Assembly: GCA_003725585.1 (NCBI GenBank)
Contig: RJMB01000013.1
Location: 1-64,000, forward strand
Origin: Halostreptopolyspora alba
GTDB lineage: Bacteria; Actinomycetota; Actinomycetes; Streptosporangiales; Streptosporangiaceae
DNA: 64,000 nucleotides
Direction of reading: 5' to 3'
Each line of letters opens with the position of its first letter. Within the stretch, counting starts at the first letter, position 1. Below are positions 50,504 through 59,961 of this stretch, one piece after another. A model generated the notes under the pieces. That model saw only the letters and a program-made list of their open reading frames with translations, ran no database searches and had not been told where the DNA came from. A program made the translations under genes and the position numbers.

Positions 50504-52441
50504 ATGACCGCGACCAAACCCGATTCCGGCCCGGCGCAGGTTGACGAGCGGCAGGCTCGCGCGGTCGCCGAGGCCGCGCGCGAGTCCGAGTGGCGCCGCC
50601 CCAGCTTCGGCAAGGAGCTGTACCTCGGCAACCTGCGTCTGGACCTGGTCCACCCGTACCCGCGGCCGGACGAGGAGGCGCGGGCCACCGGCGAGGAGTT
50701 CCTGGAAAAGCTGCGAGAGTACTGCGCCACGATCGACGCCCAACGGATCGAGCGGGAGGAGCGCATCCCCGACGAGGTGATCCGCGACCTCAAGGAGCTG
50801 GGCGCCCTCGGGATGAAGATCCCCAAGGCGTACGGCGGGCTCGGGCTGAGCCAGGTGTACTACAACCGCGCGCTCACGCTCGTCGGCTCGGTCAACCCGG
50901 CGATCGGCGCCCTGCTTTCGGCGCACCAGTCGATCGGCGTACCGCAACCGGTGAAGATGTTCGGCACCGAGGAGCAGAAGCGCGCCTACCTTCCCCGCTG
51001 CGCCACGAGTGACATCAGCGCGTTCCTCCTCACCGAGCCCGACGTCGGAAGCGACCCCGCCCGGCTGCACGCCACCGCCACGCCCACCGAGGACGGGGAC
51101 GCCTACCTCCTCGACGGGGTCAAGCTGTGGACCACCAATGGGGTCGTGGCCGACCTGCTCGTGGTCATGGCACGCGTACCCAAGAGCGAGGGGCACCGGG
51201 GCGGAGTCACCGCGTTCGTGGTCGAGGGGACCTCCGAAGGCATCACCGTCGAGAACCGGAACCGCTTCATGGGGCTACGCGGCCTGGAGAACGGGGTAAC
51301 GCGGTTCCACCAGGTGCGTGTGCCCGCCGCCAACGTCATCGGGCGCGAGGGGGAGGGCCTCAAAATCGCGCTGACCACCCTGAACACCGGCCGGCTGTCC
51401 CTTCCGGCCATGTGCGTCGGCGCGGGCAAGTGGGCCACCAAGGTCTCCCGCGAATGGGCGCGCGAGCGCGTGCAGTGGGGCCGTCCGGTCGGCAAGCACG
51501 AGGAGATCGCCAAGAAGGTCTCCTTCATCGCCGCCACCACCTACGCGATGGAGGCGATGCTCGAGCTGTCCGGACAGCTCGCCGACGACGAACGCAACGA
51601 CATCCGCATCGAGGCGGCCATCGCCAAGCTCTGGGCCTCGGAGATGGCCTACAAGGTCGCCGATGAGCTCGTGCAGGTCCGCGGCGGACGGGGGTTCGAG
51701 ACAGCGGAGTCGCTCGCCGCGCGCGGTGAGCGCGGCGTACCGGCCGAGCAGGCGCTGCGCGACCTGCGGATCAACCGGATATTCGAGGGATCCACCGAGA
51801 TCATGCACCTGCTCATCGCCCGCGAGGCGGTCGACACCCACCTCGCGGTCGCGGGGGACATCATCGATCCCGAGGCGGCGAAGGCGGACAAGGCGCGGGC
51901 GGTCGCGCGCGCCAGCGGCTTCTACGCGACGTGGCTCCCCACCCTGGTCGCCGGACGTGGGCAGGTGCCCTCGGCGTTCGACGAGTTCGGGCCACTGGCC
52001 GAGCACCTGCGCTTCGCCGAGCGCGCCAGCCGCAAACTGGCACGGTCCACGTTCTACGCGATGTCGCTCTGGCAGGGCCGGCTGGAGACGAAGCAGGGCT
52101 TCCTGGCCCGGGTCGTGGACATCGGCGCGGAGCTGTTCGCGATCAGCTCGGTGGTACTGCGCGCGCACGCGGACCGCGAGGAGTACCCCGACCGCGGCCG
52201 GAGCGCCTACGAGCTGGCCGACGCCTTCTGTCGGCAGTCCCGGATCCGCGTCGACGGGCTGTTCGACGCCCTGTGGTCCAACACCGACGACGTCGACGGC
52301 AAGCTCGCGCGTCGCGTCATGGACGACCAGTACACGTGGCTGGAGGACGGCATCATCGACCCATCCGTGCCCGGCCCGCAGATCGTCACCACCGAGCCGG
52401 GGCCGTCACGGAAGGAGAACGTGCACCGCAGGATGGGGTGA
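50504..52441 (+). CDS. Acyl-CoA dehydrogenase, long form
   Basis: 645 residues, larger than the usual 380-400 because of about 45 residues at the N-terminus and a C-terminal extension of roughly 200 residues. The FAD and substrate segments are AFLLTEPDVGSDPARLHATA, DGVKLWTTNG, LRGLENGVTRFHQVRVPAANVIG, RVQWGRPVGKHEEIAKK and the characteristic QVRGGRGFETAES plus RINRIFEGSTEIMHLLIAREA. The C-terminal part resembles acyl-CoA dehydrogenases of the VLCAD/ACAD9 type in length. It oxidises acyl-CoA in beta-oxidation; chain specificity unknown. Monocistronic. Confidence 0.93.
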   Translation: MTATKPDSGPAQVDERQARAVAEAARESEWRRPSFGKELYLGNLRLDLVHPYPRPDEEARATGEEFLEKLREYCATIDAQRIEREERIPDEVIRDLKELGALGMKIPKAYGGLGLSQVYYNRALTLVGSVNPAIGALLSAHQSIGVPQPVKMFGTEEQKRAYLPRCATSDISAFLLTEPDVGSDPARLHATATPTEDGDAYLLDGVKLWTTNGVVADLLVVMARVPKSEGHRGGVTAFVVEGTSEGITVENRNRFMGLRGLENGVTRFHQVRVPAANVIGREGEGLKIALTTLNTGRLSLPAMCVGAGKWATKVSREWARERVQWGRPVGKHEEIAKKVSFIAATTYAMEAMLELSGQLADDERNDIRIEAAIAKLWASEMAYKVADELVQVRGGRGFETAESLAARGERGVPAEQALRDLRINRIFEGSTEIMHLLIAREAVDTHLAVAGDIIDPEAAKADKARAVARASGFYATWLPTLVAGRGQVPSAFDEFGPLAEHLRFAERASRKLARSTFYAMSLWQGRLETKQGFLARVVDIGAELFAISSVVLRAHADREEYPDRGRSAYELADAFCRQSRIRVDGLFDALWSNTDDVDGKLARRVMDDQYTWLEDGIIDPSVPGPQIVTTEPGPSRKENVHRRMG

Positions 52442-52479
52442 GGCGTGGGGCCGTGGGGCCCGGTAACGCGCCCTCACCG

Positions 52480-52504
52480 CGTGCCCGCCCGTGGGGTGGG
52501 CACG
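52480..52504 (+). terminator. Possible terminator after the acyl-CoA dehydrogenase
   Basis: CGTGCCC (52480-52486) pairs with GGGCACG (52498-52504) over 7 bp, loop 11 nt, 39 bp after the stop codon. Confidence 0.4.
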
Positions 52505-52698
52505 TGCACTCCGCCTCCGGGGGCGCCGTGGCGCGCCGTCACCGAGGCGGGGCGGCTGTGTTCGGGGACGCCCCGGAACGGTGTCACGCGTGCCGTCAGT
52601 TGTTCGCGGCATTGGCCACGGCTAGCATTTCCTGAACCACGTTCTGGCACTGACCTGTGTTTCCCGCCAGAGCTGTCCCCATCCCTCAGGAGTCCGCT

Positions 52699-53247
52699 GT
52701 GTCGCCGCACGCATCCGCCACAGGTGACCCGGCCGCCGACGGCCCCGAGGAGGCGGGCACGGACGCGGACGCCCGCGTGGGCGACTCCCCCCACATTCCC
52801 GGTGGCGCCGAGATACCACCCGGCCCCGGGGAGAAGCCCCGGAGGCGCTGGTGGCGCCCGACTCTCGCCCTCGGCTGCTGCGCGCTCGTGGCCCTGGCCG
52901 TGGGCGCGGCGATCGCGACGGCCCCCCGGGACCCAGCTGGGTCCCGGGGGGCCGGCACCGAGTCGACGGTGCGGGAGGGCACATCGAGCGCCGAGACGCC
53001 GACCTCGCCCGGGACCGATCCGACCGCCCGCGACACTGTCGCTCCCGCTCTCCGCGACGATCCGCCCACACCACCGGCCGCGCCGCCCGCGGGTGAGCCG
53101 CCCGCGGGTGAGCCGCCGGAGCCGGATCCCGCCCTCACGGACCTCCCCGACGTCGGGGACAAGGAACCGTCGTGGGAGTCCGCCAAGGAGCGGCTGGAGG
53201 AGTTGGCCGAGGAGTACAACTACCCCCGGATCCGCGAGCCCCGTTGA
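52699..53247 (+). CDS. Single-pass membrane protein with low-complexity tail
   Basis: 182 residues: Pro/Gly-rich cytoplasmic head ending in KPRRRWWRP, one helix ([21 protein letters not shown]), then a Pro/Thr/Glu-rich external region and a charged C-terminus ([29 protein letters not shown]) likely to be a short helix. Just after the helix, codons for [10 protein letters not shown] form a perfect 34-bp DNA palindrome (52920-52953). Third member of the low-complexity membrane-anchored group. GTG 52699 follows AGGAG by 6 nt. Confidence 0.72.
   Translation: MSPHASATGDPAADGPEEAGTDADARVGDSPHIPGGAEIPPGPGEKPRRRWWRPTLALGCCALVALAVGAAIATAPRDPAGSRGAGTESTVREGTSSAETPTSPGTDPTARDTVAPALRDDPPTPPAAPPAGEPPAGEPPEPDPALTDLPDVGDKEPSWESAKERLEELAEEYNYPRIREPR
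52920..52953 (+). repeat. 34-bp perfect palindrome within a coding sequence
   Basis: Left arm GGCCCCCCGGGACCC and right arm GGGTCCCGGGGGGCC (15 nt each) enclose AGCT, itself palindromic, so the whole 34 bp is self-complementary. It encodes the residues right after the membrane helix. In mRNA it would form a very stable hairpin. Confidence 0.85.
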
Positions 53248-53374
53248 ACGGCTCTCCCGTCGTCGACGCGCAGCGGTGAGGGTGCGGAACGCGCTGTGTG
53301 GCGGTCGGCACGTCATGGCGCCCCCGTGTCGGTGCCCTGGCGGGTGCCCGCCGGCGGCGGTACGTTTGGAACTG

Positions 53375-54586
53375 ATGTACGAATCCGCCGCTCCCCCGCA
53401 CCCGCGCCGCGACTCCACACTCTCCCTCCCGCAGGCCCGCCGGGTCGCGCTGGCCGCCCAGGGGTTCACCGACCCGCGCCCCACGGGCCGGCCCACGCTG
53501 CGGCACCTGCGTCGCGTCGTGGACCGTGTCGGTGTTGTCCAGATCGACAGCGTCAACGTGCTCGCCCGCAGCCAGTATCTCCCTTTCTTCTCCCGGCTCG
53601 GCGGCTACGACACAACGCTGCTCGATCGCGCGGCCACCCGGAGCGGTGGCCGGCGTCTCGTGGAGTACTGGGCCCACGAGGCGAGCCTGATCCCGCCCGA
53701 CACCCACCGGCTGTTGCGTTGGCGCATGGCCCGGGCCCAGAGCGAGGCATGGGGGGCCATCCGGCGGATCGCCGAGGAGCATCCCGACCTCATCACCGCC
53801 GTACACGCCGAGGTGGGCCGCATCGGGCCGGCGACCTCACGCGAGATCGAGGCCGCGTTGGAGCACGACCGGCCGCGCGCCAAGGACCACTGGGGGTGGA
53901 ACTGGTCACGGGTGAAGCGCGCGTTGGAGTACCTGTTCTTCTGCGGGCGGGTCACCGCCGACAGCCGCACCCGGCAGTTCGAGCGCCGCTACGACCTGCC
54001 CGAACGGGTGCTACCCGCCGAGGTACGCGAGGCCCCGGACCCGGATCCCGACGAGGCCCGACGCTCACTGCTGCGGATCGCCGCCCGCGCGCACGGGGTC
54101 GCGACCGAGCAGTGCCTACGTGACTACTTCCGGCTGCGCGCCGCCGAGGCCCGACCGGCTCTGAACGACCTGGTGGAGGCCGGCGAGCTGGTCCCGGTGA
54201 CCGTCGAGGGCTGGAGCCGCCCGGCCTACCTGCACCGTGATGCCCGTGTTCCGCGCCGGGTCACGGCCCGCGCGCTGCTCAGCCCGTTCGACTCGCTCGT
54301 GTGGGAGCGCGACCGCACCGAGGCGCTGTTCGGTTTCCGGTATCGCCTGGAGATCTACGTCCCGCCGGAGAAACGCGTGCACGGCTACTACGTTCTGCCG
54401 TTCCTCCTCGGAGACCGCCTCGTCGCCCGGGTCGATCTCAAGGCCGACCGCCGGGCCGGCGCACTACTGGTCCGGCGGACCACCCTGGAGGACGACGCCC
54501 CTTCGGGAACCGTCGACGAACTCACCGCCGAACTCGAACGCATGGCCGACTGGCTGGAACTACGCAACGGTCTCCACCACCGCTAG
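53375..54586 (+). CDS. Winged-helix DNA-binding protein (YcaQ/AlkX type)
   Basis: 403 residues. HTH_42 winged-helix family, whose founding member YcaQ is a DNA glycosylase that unhooks interstrand crosslinks. Seen: [77 protein letters not shown], and [60 protein letters not shown]. The QIDSVN and EYWAHEA motifs are typical. The frame is open upstream, but ATG 53375 ([12 protein letters not shown]) begins where family resemblance begins. Confidence 0.9.
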   Translation: MYESAAPPHPRRDSTLSLPQARRVALAAQGFTDPRPTGRPTLRHLRRVVDRVGVVQIDSVNVLARSQYLPFFSRLGGYDTTLLDRAATRSGGRRLVEYWAHEASLIPPDTHRLLRWRMARAQSEAWGAIRRIAEEHPDLITAVHAEVGRIGPATSREIEAALEHDRPRAKDHWGWNWSRVKRALEYLFFCGRVTADSRTRQFERRYDLPERVLPAEVREAPDPDPDEARRSLLRIAARAHGVATEQCLRDYFRLRAAEARPALNDLVEAGELVPVTVEGWSRPAYLHRDARVPRRVTARALLSPFDSLVWERDRTEALFGFRYRLEIYVPPEKRVHGYYVLPFLLGDRLVARVDLKADRRAGALLVRRTTLEDDAPSGTVDELTAELERMADWLELRNGLHHR

Positions 54587-54833
54587 GACCTGCCTTTCGG
54601 ACCGAGTGGTCGTTTTGGGTCGGGTGCCGCCGGGGGTTCCGGATGGCCCGCGGGTGGGGCGGCCGAGACACGCGGCACCGACTCGGGTGGCCCACCTCAG
54701 GTGCCCGAAGGCCCCCGGCTGCCCGGGCACACCCCTCCGGGCGAGCGGCGGCGAGCCCGAAAACACCGCCCGGCCGAATCCGGCGACTCGAGAAGTGGCG
54801 GACCACGGGTGATCGAACTCGAAATAATCCGTA

Positions 54834-54895
54834 CGGGAAGGTTTTCCTTCCCGGGTATACGACGAATCCCCCAATGGGGGTCGCCGAGCCGGCGA
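54834..54895. other. Three consecutive small hairpins
   Basis: CGGGAAGG-TTTT-CCTTCCCG (54834-54853), CCCCC-AAT-GGGGG (54868-54880) and TCGCCG-AGC-CGGCGA (54881-54895) lie almost back to back. On either strand this would be a highly folded RNA. Confidence 0.6.
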
Positions 54896-54994
54896 GCCAC
54901 TCCAGAATCCGATCCGCCCCCGACACCGTTCGGGATCCAGTGACCTGACCGTATCGGACGGCGAATGGCCGGAAAAGAGGGTGTTTCGTTCCCG

Positions 54995-55012
54995 GCGGGA
55001 ACCGTTTCCCGC
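54995..55012. other. Hairpin in the 685-bp gap
   Basis: GCGGGAA (54995-55001) pairs with TTCCCGC (55006-55012), 4-nt loop, in a stretch that also repeats the GGGAAC/GTTTCCC theme. Confidence 0.4.
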
Positions 55013-55271
55013 TCGCACGTGGCGGGCGCCGCGCGGCCGCACGGCGCCCGGATCCCCCGTTGTGTCGCCGCTACGGCAGCCGGGGCGCGGTCATACACCC
55101 GAATTACGAAGAGATTAGGAGGTCAGCGGGTTCCGACACGATCCCCACCGGATGCGGGCACCGGTTCGGGCATCAGTAACGACTCTTTCCGGAAAAGAAA
55201 CCGAAATTTCATGCACAGGCGAGGATCTCCGGTATGGACACGAAGCGGTACCGTCCCATTAAACTCCCCGC

Positions 55272-56672
55272 ATGCCTGACCCTCACCCCACCACGACAGA
55301 TACCGACGCCCCATTCCCCGATATCGCCGACTCCCTGCGAACGAAACTATCGTGCGAGGTCATCGGTCCCGGTGACGCCGACTGGGAAAGGAGCCGCCTC
55401 GCCTGGAACACCCACGTCGACCAGCGCCCCGCGGCGATCGTGACACCGGACGGTGCCGACGACATCCGCGCGACCGTGGCCCTGGCCCGCGAGCACACCC
55501 TCACCGTGGCCGTCCAGCCGAACGGCCACGGGGCCACCACGGCGCTCTCCGGCACGATCCTGATCCGCCCTGTCCGGCTGCGCGACATCACCGTTGACAC
55601 CGAGCGACGCCGGGTCCGGGTCCAGGCGGGCGCGAAATGGAAGGAGCTGCAGGAGGCGCTCGACGGCACGGGGCTCATGGGGCTTCCCGGCAGCACCGCC
55701 GACAACTCCGTCGTCGGCTACCACCTGGGGGGCGGGCTCTCCTGGTTCGGCCGGGCCCACGGCCCGGCGGCGAACTACGTCCGGTCGCTGGAGGTGGTCA
55801 CACCGGAGGGCGAGTCGCGGGAGGTCACCGCCGAGAACGACCCCGACCTGTTCTGGGCCCTGTGCGGCGGCGGGGGTGACTTCGGCGTCGTCGTGTCGTT
55901 GGAGATCGAGCTGCTCGACGAGTCCCCGGTGTACGGGGGCAGGCTCATGTGGCCCGCCGAGTGCGCCGAAGAGGTACTGCGCGCCTACGTGGCGACCACC
56001 CGGGCGGCCCCGGTGCGGCTCAGCGCGTGGCTCTGGTTCGTGACCTACCCGCCCATCGACGCCATTCCGGCCGAACTACAGGGACGCTCCTTCGCTGTCG
56101 TGGACTCCACCTTCCTCGGCACCGCGGAGGAGGCCGAGCGGTACCTGCGTCATCTCCGGGCGGTTCCCGGGCTGGAGACCGACACCCTCGGCCCGGTCGC
56201 GGTGTCCCGCATCGACGAGGTGGCCGGGGAGCCGACCGATCCCATGCCCGCCATCGACTGGGCGCGGCTCGTGACCGACATCGACGAGGAGTTCGTCAAG
56301 CGACTGCTGGAGCTGAACGCGCCCGGGGGTGGGTCCCCCGTGGTGGCGCAGCTCCGCCATATCGGGGGCGCACTGGCTCAACCGGGGGCGACCGCCGCTT
56401 CCGGACTCGCGGGGGAGTACCTCCTGACCACGATGGGAATCCCGGTCACCGAGACGGACGCGGAGGCGATCCACCACCACCTCGATCGCCTGGAGACCGC
56501 GCTCGCGGACAACCTCATCGGGCACTCGCACCCGAACATGCTGGGCCACGACTCCCGGGCGCGGCTCGCGCACTCCCCCGCGAACCTGGAACGCCTGCGC
56601 CGCATCAAGCGGGAGCGCGACCCCGCGGGGGTGATCCGCGGAAACCGGCCGGTGCTCGGGTCCTCCGAATAG
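55272..56672 (+). CDS. FAD-dependent oxidase/dehydrogenase of the BBE type
   Basis: 466 residues. The FAD-binding fold (FAD_binding_4) contains the histidine attachment motif VQPNGHGATTAL, then GLPGSTADNSVVGYHLGGGLSWFGRAHGPAANYVRSLEVVTPEGE and CGGGGDFGVVVSLEIEL. The C-terminal berberine-bridge-type segment is weakly recognisable (GHSHPNMLGHDSRARLAHSPANLERLRRIKRERDPAGVIRGNRPV). No secretion signal. Members oxidise sugars, alcohols or secondary metabolites; the substrate is unknown. The usual second covalent Cys is not apparent, so FAD is probably attached once. Confidence 0.9.
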   Translation: MPDPHPTTTDTDAPFPDIADSLRTKLSCEVIGPGDADWERSRLAWNTHVDQRPAAIVTPDGADDIRATVALAREHTLTVAVQPNGHGATTALSGTILIRPVRLRDITVDTERRRVRVQAGAKWKELQEALDGTGLMGLPGSTADNSVVGYHLGGGLSWFGRAHGPAANYVRSLEVVTPEGESREVTAENDPDLFWALCGGGGDFGVVVSLEIELLDESPVYGGRLMWPAECAEEVLRAYVATTRAAPVRLSAWLWFVTYPPIDAIPAELQGRSFAVVDSTFLGTAEEAERYLRHLRAVPGLETDTLGPVAVSRIDEVAGEPTDPMPAIDWARLVTDIDEEFVKRLLELNAPGGGSPVVAQLRHIGGALAQPGATAASGLAGEYLLTTMGIPVTETDAEAIHHHLDRLETALADNLIGHSHPNMLGHDSRARLAHSPANLERLRRIKRERDPAGVIRGNRPVLGSSE

Positions 56673-56778
56673 GCCGCTCCGGCACCGGCCCCACCGGGGG
56701 CCCAGCCACGAACCCCCGCCCGGCGCAAGGTGCCCCACCTCGTACTCCCCCACCCCCCGTCCCCGCTAACGAGGTCTC

Positions 56779-59151
56779 ATGCGATCACCGCGTACCCGCT
56801 CCGTTCGCTTCCGGATCCTCACGGTCATCCTCATTCCGATGGTGACGTTCGTACCACTGGCGGGTTTCGCCATCTACCTCACCGTCCCGGAGGGTCTGGA
56901 CCTACTCGACCAGCAACGGTTGCACCCGGAGATCGGCGCGCCCACCGAGAACCTGGGCAACGCGGTCAGCGCCGAGCGTCGCGCCACGCTCGTCCACATC
57001 GCCGATCCCACCGCCGCCCCCGACGAGCTGGAGGCGGCGCGTTCGGAGACCGACGACGCGGTCCAGGAGTTCGAGAAGATCCAGGAGGGCGACGTACTCG
57101 AGGTGGTGGAGCCCACCACCCGGGAACGTGTGCAGCGTATGCAGGAGCGGATCGACCAGTTGGAGTCGACACGGTCCGCCGTGGACGACGGGTCGCTCGG
57201 CTCCCGGGAGGCGTTCGACTACTACACGGGGATGAGCGACGGCTATCTCGCCATCCTGCAGTCCATAACCACGCTCACCGATCCGGAGATGACCGGCTGG
57301 GGCATAGCGCTGGCGCGCACCACCGCCGCCCGCGAGGAGCTCCTCCAGGAGGACTCGATCCTGGCGGCCGGCATCGTCGCCGAAGAACTCGGTCCCCAAC
57401 AGCACCACCGCTTCGTTGAACAGGTGGGCGCCGCGCGTTCCGCCACCGACAGCGCCGTCATCGACCTGCCCCCGCACCTGCGTGAACAGCACCGGGAGCG
57501 GGTCCAGAACAGCGATGACATGGCCCGGTTGCGCGAGCTGGAGGACGCGGTCATCGAGGCCGGGCCGGGCCCCGTCCCCAACGAGGTCGCCGCCGACTGG
57601 CAGCAGACCGTCGACAGTGTCGCGGAGAACAACCGCGAGGTGGAGTACGCCACCGCCGAGTACCTCACCGCCAGCGCCGAGCCCATGGCGATGGGCATCA
57701 TGGCGCGGGCCGGCGTCGCCGTGGTGGGGACTCTGCTCGGGATCGTGCTCTCGATCATGGTCTCGGTGCGCATGGCGCGCCGGTTGATCAGGGAGACCAC
57801 CGACCTCAAGGAACAGATCGAGGACGTCGCGCACAACCAGCTCCCCAACCTGGTCCGGCGGCTACGCTCCGGGCAGCGGGTGGACGCCGCCGACGTCGGC
57901 CCCTCCAGGCTCGCCTTCCAGATCCACACCAGGGAGCTCGACGACCTCAACTGGGCCTTCAACGAGGCGCGCATGGTCGCCATCCAGTCGGCCACCGGAG
58001 AGGCGAAGCTCCGCGAGAACGTCAACGACGTCATCATCAACCTGGCGCGGCGGAACCAGTCCCTGCTGCACCGCCAGCTGAAACTCTTCGACGCCCTGGA
58101 ACGTCAGGTCGACGACCCCGACCAGCTGCGGGAGCTGTTCCTACTCGACCACCTCGCGACCCGCATGCGCCGGCACGCCGAGGGCCTGCTCATCCTCTCC
58201 GGGGCGCTGCCGGGTCGCGGCTGGAGCAAGCCGATGCCCGTCGTCGACGTCATCCGCGCGGCCTCCACGGAGGTCGAGGAGTACACCAGGGTCAATGTCT
58301 TCCCGATGGCCTCCGTGCGGCTGGCGGGAGGCGCGGTGACCGACGTCATCCACCTGCTGGCCGAGCTGATCGAGAACGCGACCCTCTCCTCGCCGCAGAC
58401 GAGCGAGGTCCTGGTTCGCGGACGCGAGGTGGCGAACGGTTTCGCCATCGAGATCGAGGACGGCGGGCTGGGTATGAGCCAGCAGTCGCTGGAGGAGGCC
58501 AACGCGCTGCTCGCAGATCCGCCCGAGCTGGACCTGGCCAAGCGCACGGAGCTGGGGCACTTCGTCGTCGCCACGCTGGCGCGGCGCCACGGGATCAAGG
58601 TGCACCTGCGCGACTCACCTTACGGCGGGGTTACCGCCATCGTCCTGCTTCCACGCTCCATCCTCTCCGTCGAGGAGCAACCAGGTGTGGAAGAGGGCCA
58701 GCCCCGGCCGGCGGCCACCCCCGAAGGCCGCCACCACGCGGATCCGGCCGCGAGCATCGAGGGGCCGCCAGCCACGCACTCCCCCACCACCCCCGCCCAG
58801 GACCCGCTGCCCTCCCACGCGGAAGGGCCGGCCCAAGCTCCCTCCGCCGGCGGGGAGACCCCCCACCCGCCCAAGCCGCGCCCGAGCCAGCCGTCCGGGT
58901 CGGGCGACGGCGAGCGACGCCGTACTCTGCCCCGCCGTGTCCGGCAGGCCAACCTCGTTCCGCAGCTACGCGACGATGAGTCCGGCTCTCCCCCGGACAC
59001 CGCGGACGACCGCCCGCCGGAACAGGTGCGGTCCATGATGTCCGCGATGCAGGACGGCTGGACACGCGGCCGCGACGACAACCTTCCACGGGATCGGGAC
59101 TCGGCACGCTCCGTCCCACCCAACGCCGACGACCTGGAAGGGAACCAGTAG
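56779..59151 (+). CDS. cvnA: Conservon sensor kinase CvnA
   Basis: 790 residues. N-terminal helix at about 13-33, a large extracytoplasmic sensor region of the nitrate/nitrite-sensing type (around 35-300) and a second helix near 303-330. The cytoplasmic part carries LLHRQLKLFDALE, equivalent to the phosphoacceptor region, N box LLAELIENATLSSP and G box GHFVVATLARRHGIKVHLRDSPYGG. A Pro/Glu-rich tail of about 160 residues follows. First of four overlapping cvn genes. Confidence 0.94.
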   Translation: MRSPRTRSVRFRILTVILIPMVTFVPLAGFAIYLTVPEGLDLLDQQRLHPEIGAPTENLGNAVSAERRATLVHIADPTAAPDELEAARSETDDAVQEFEKIQEGDVLEVVEPTTRERVQRMQERIDQLESTRSAVDDGSLGSREAFDYYTGMSDGYLAILQSITTLTDPEMTGWGIALARTTAAREELLQEDSILAAGIVAEELGPQQHHRFVEQVGAARSATDSAVIDLPPHLREQHRERVQNSDDMARLRELEDAVIEAGPGPVPNEVAADWQQTVDSVAENNREVEYATAEYLTASAEPMAMGIMARAGVAVVGTLLGIVLSIMVSVRMARRLIRETTDLKEQIEDVAHNQLPNLVRRLRSGQRVDAADVGPSRLAFQIHTRELDDLNWAFNEARMVAIQSATGEAKLRENVNDVIINLARRNQSLLHRQLKLFDALERQVDDPDQLRELFLLDHLATRMRRHAEGLLILSGALPGRGWSKPMPVVDVIRAASTEVEEYTRVNVFPMASVRLAGGAVTDVIHLLAELIENATLSSPQTSEVLVRGREVANGFAIEIEDGGLGMSQQSLEEANALLADPPELDLAKRTELGHFVVATLARRHGIKVHLRDSPYGGVTAIVLLPRSILSVEEQPGVEEGQPRPAATPEGRHHADPAASIEGPPATHSPTTPAQDPLPSHAEGPAQAPSAGGETPHPPKPRPSQPSGSGDGERRRTLPRRVRQANLVPQLRDDESGSPPDTADDRPPEQVRSMMSAMQDGWTRGRDDNLPRDRDSARSVPPNADDLEGNQ

Positions 59152-59564
59152 TGAGCACACCCCCCGACCAATTGACCTGGCTGCTCGACGGGCTGGTCGA
59201 GCAGGTCCCCGGAATCCGGAACGCGATCGTGCTGTCGAGCGACGGGATGTTGGTGGGATCCTCGACGGGGATGGGGCGCGACGACGCCGAACACCTGTCG
59301 GCCATCTCCTCCAGTTTCCAGAGCCTCGCGCGGGGGGCCAGCCACTACTTCGACGAGGGCGGGGTACGCCAGACCATCGTGGAGATGGACACGAGCTTCC
59401 TCTTCGTGATCGGCGCCGGGGCGGGCTCGTGCCTGGCCGTCCTCGCCGACTCCGGCGCCGACATCGGAGTCATCGCCTACGAGATGGCACGCCTGGTGAA
59501 GCGCATGGGCGAGCACCTGTCGGTCGGAGCCCGCCCCCCGGTCGGTCATTCCCCCGAAGGATGA
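59151..59564 (+). CDS. cvnB: Conservon Roadblock/LC7 protein CvnB
   Basis: 137 residues, Roadblock/LC7 domain (LDGLVEQVPGIRNAIVLSSDGMLVGSSTGM, AISSSFQSLARGASHYFD, FLFVIGAGAGSCLAVLAD). Such proteins bind small GTPases; here the partner is CvnD. Its GTG overlaps the cvnA stop by one nucleotide. Confidence 0.95.
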   Translation: MSTPPDQLTWLLDGLVEQVPGIRNAIVLSSDGMLVGSSTGMGRDDAEHLSAISSSFQSLARGASHYFDEGGVRQTIVEMDTSFLFVIGAGAGSCLAVLADSGADIGVIAYEMARLVKRMGEHLSVGARPPVGHSPEG

Positions 59565-59568
59565 CCTC

Positions 59569-59961
59569 ATGGCCACCGACGACAGCGATGGCACCTCCCG
59601 GTGGACGGATGAGGACCCCGGCCCTCTGCTCCGGAACTTCGCCATCACACGCGGACGGACCCGGCCCACACGAGACTATCCGCCATTCCCGCTCACCGCC
59701 GTGATCCACACGGTCACTCCCGACCCCCCGGCCGACCCCGTCGGCTGGGGGCCCGAGCACCGCTCCATTCTGTCGCTGTGCCGGCAACCGACGGCTCTCG
59801 CCGATCTGGCGTCCGAGCTCGACCTGCCCGTGAGTGTGCTGCGGGTGCTGCTCGCCGACCTGTTGGAACGCGATCTGATCTCACTGCAGGACCCGGCGAC
59901 CCAGGAACGACCGAGTCGAGACATCCTCTTGGAGGTCCTGCATGGCCTCGAAGCACTCTGA
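59569..59961 (+). CDS. cvnC: Conservon DUF742 protein CvnC
   Basis: 130 residues, DUF742: HTH-like core ILSLCRQPTALADLASELDLPVSVLRVLLADLLERDLISLQ, after an N-terminal segment with ITRGRTRPTRDYPPFPLTAVIHT. Role within the conservon is adaptor-like and still unclear. Its last 20 bp overlap cvnD. Confidence 0.94.
   Translation: MATDDSDGTSRWTDEDPGPLLRNFAITRGRTRPTRDYPPFPLTAVIHTVTPDPPADPVGWGPEHRSILSLCRQPTALADLASELDLPVSVLRVLLADLLERDLISLQDPATQERPSRDILLEVLHGLEAL

Larger units (their letters stand above)
54587..55271. other. 685-bp gene-free, hairpin-rich region
   Basis: No supported gene. Contains clustered hairpins at 54834-54853, 54868-54880 and 54881-54895, another at 54995-55012, and AT-rich stretches around 54815-54850, 55090-55125 and 55170-55215. 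The promoter of the FAD oxidase must lie at the right end. The structured 54834-54895 block is a candidate non-coding RNA element. Confidence 0.55.

Noticed and set aside
52445-53374. In-frame extension upstream of the YcaQ-like gene
   Set aside because: The added 310 residues are Pro/Arg/Ser-rich, overlap another supported gene and have no family similarity; the family begins at the ATG at 53375.
54965-55279. Small plus-strand frame before the FAD oxidase
   Set aside because: Low complexity, overlaps the start of the oxidase and crosses hairpins and AT-rich stretches; no support.
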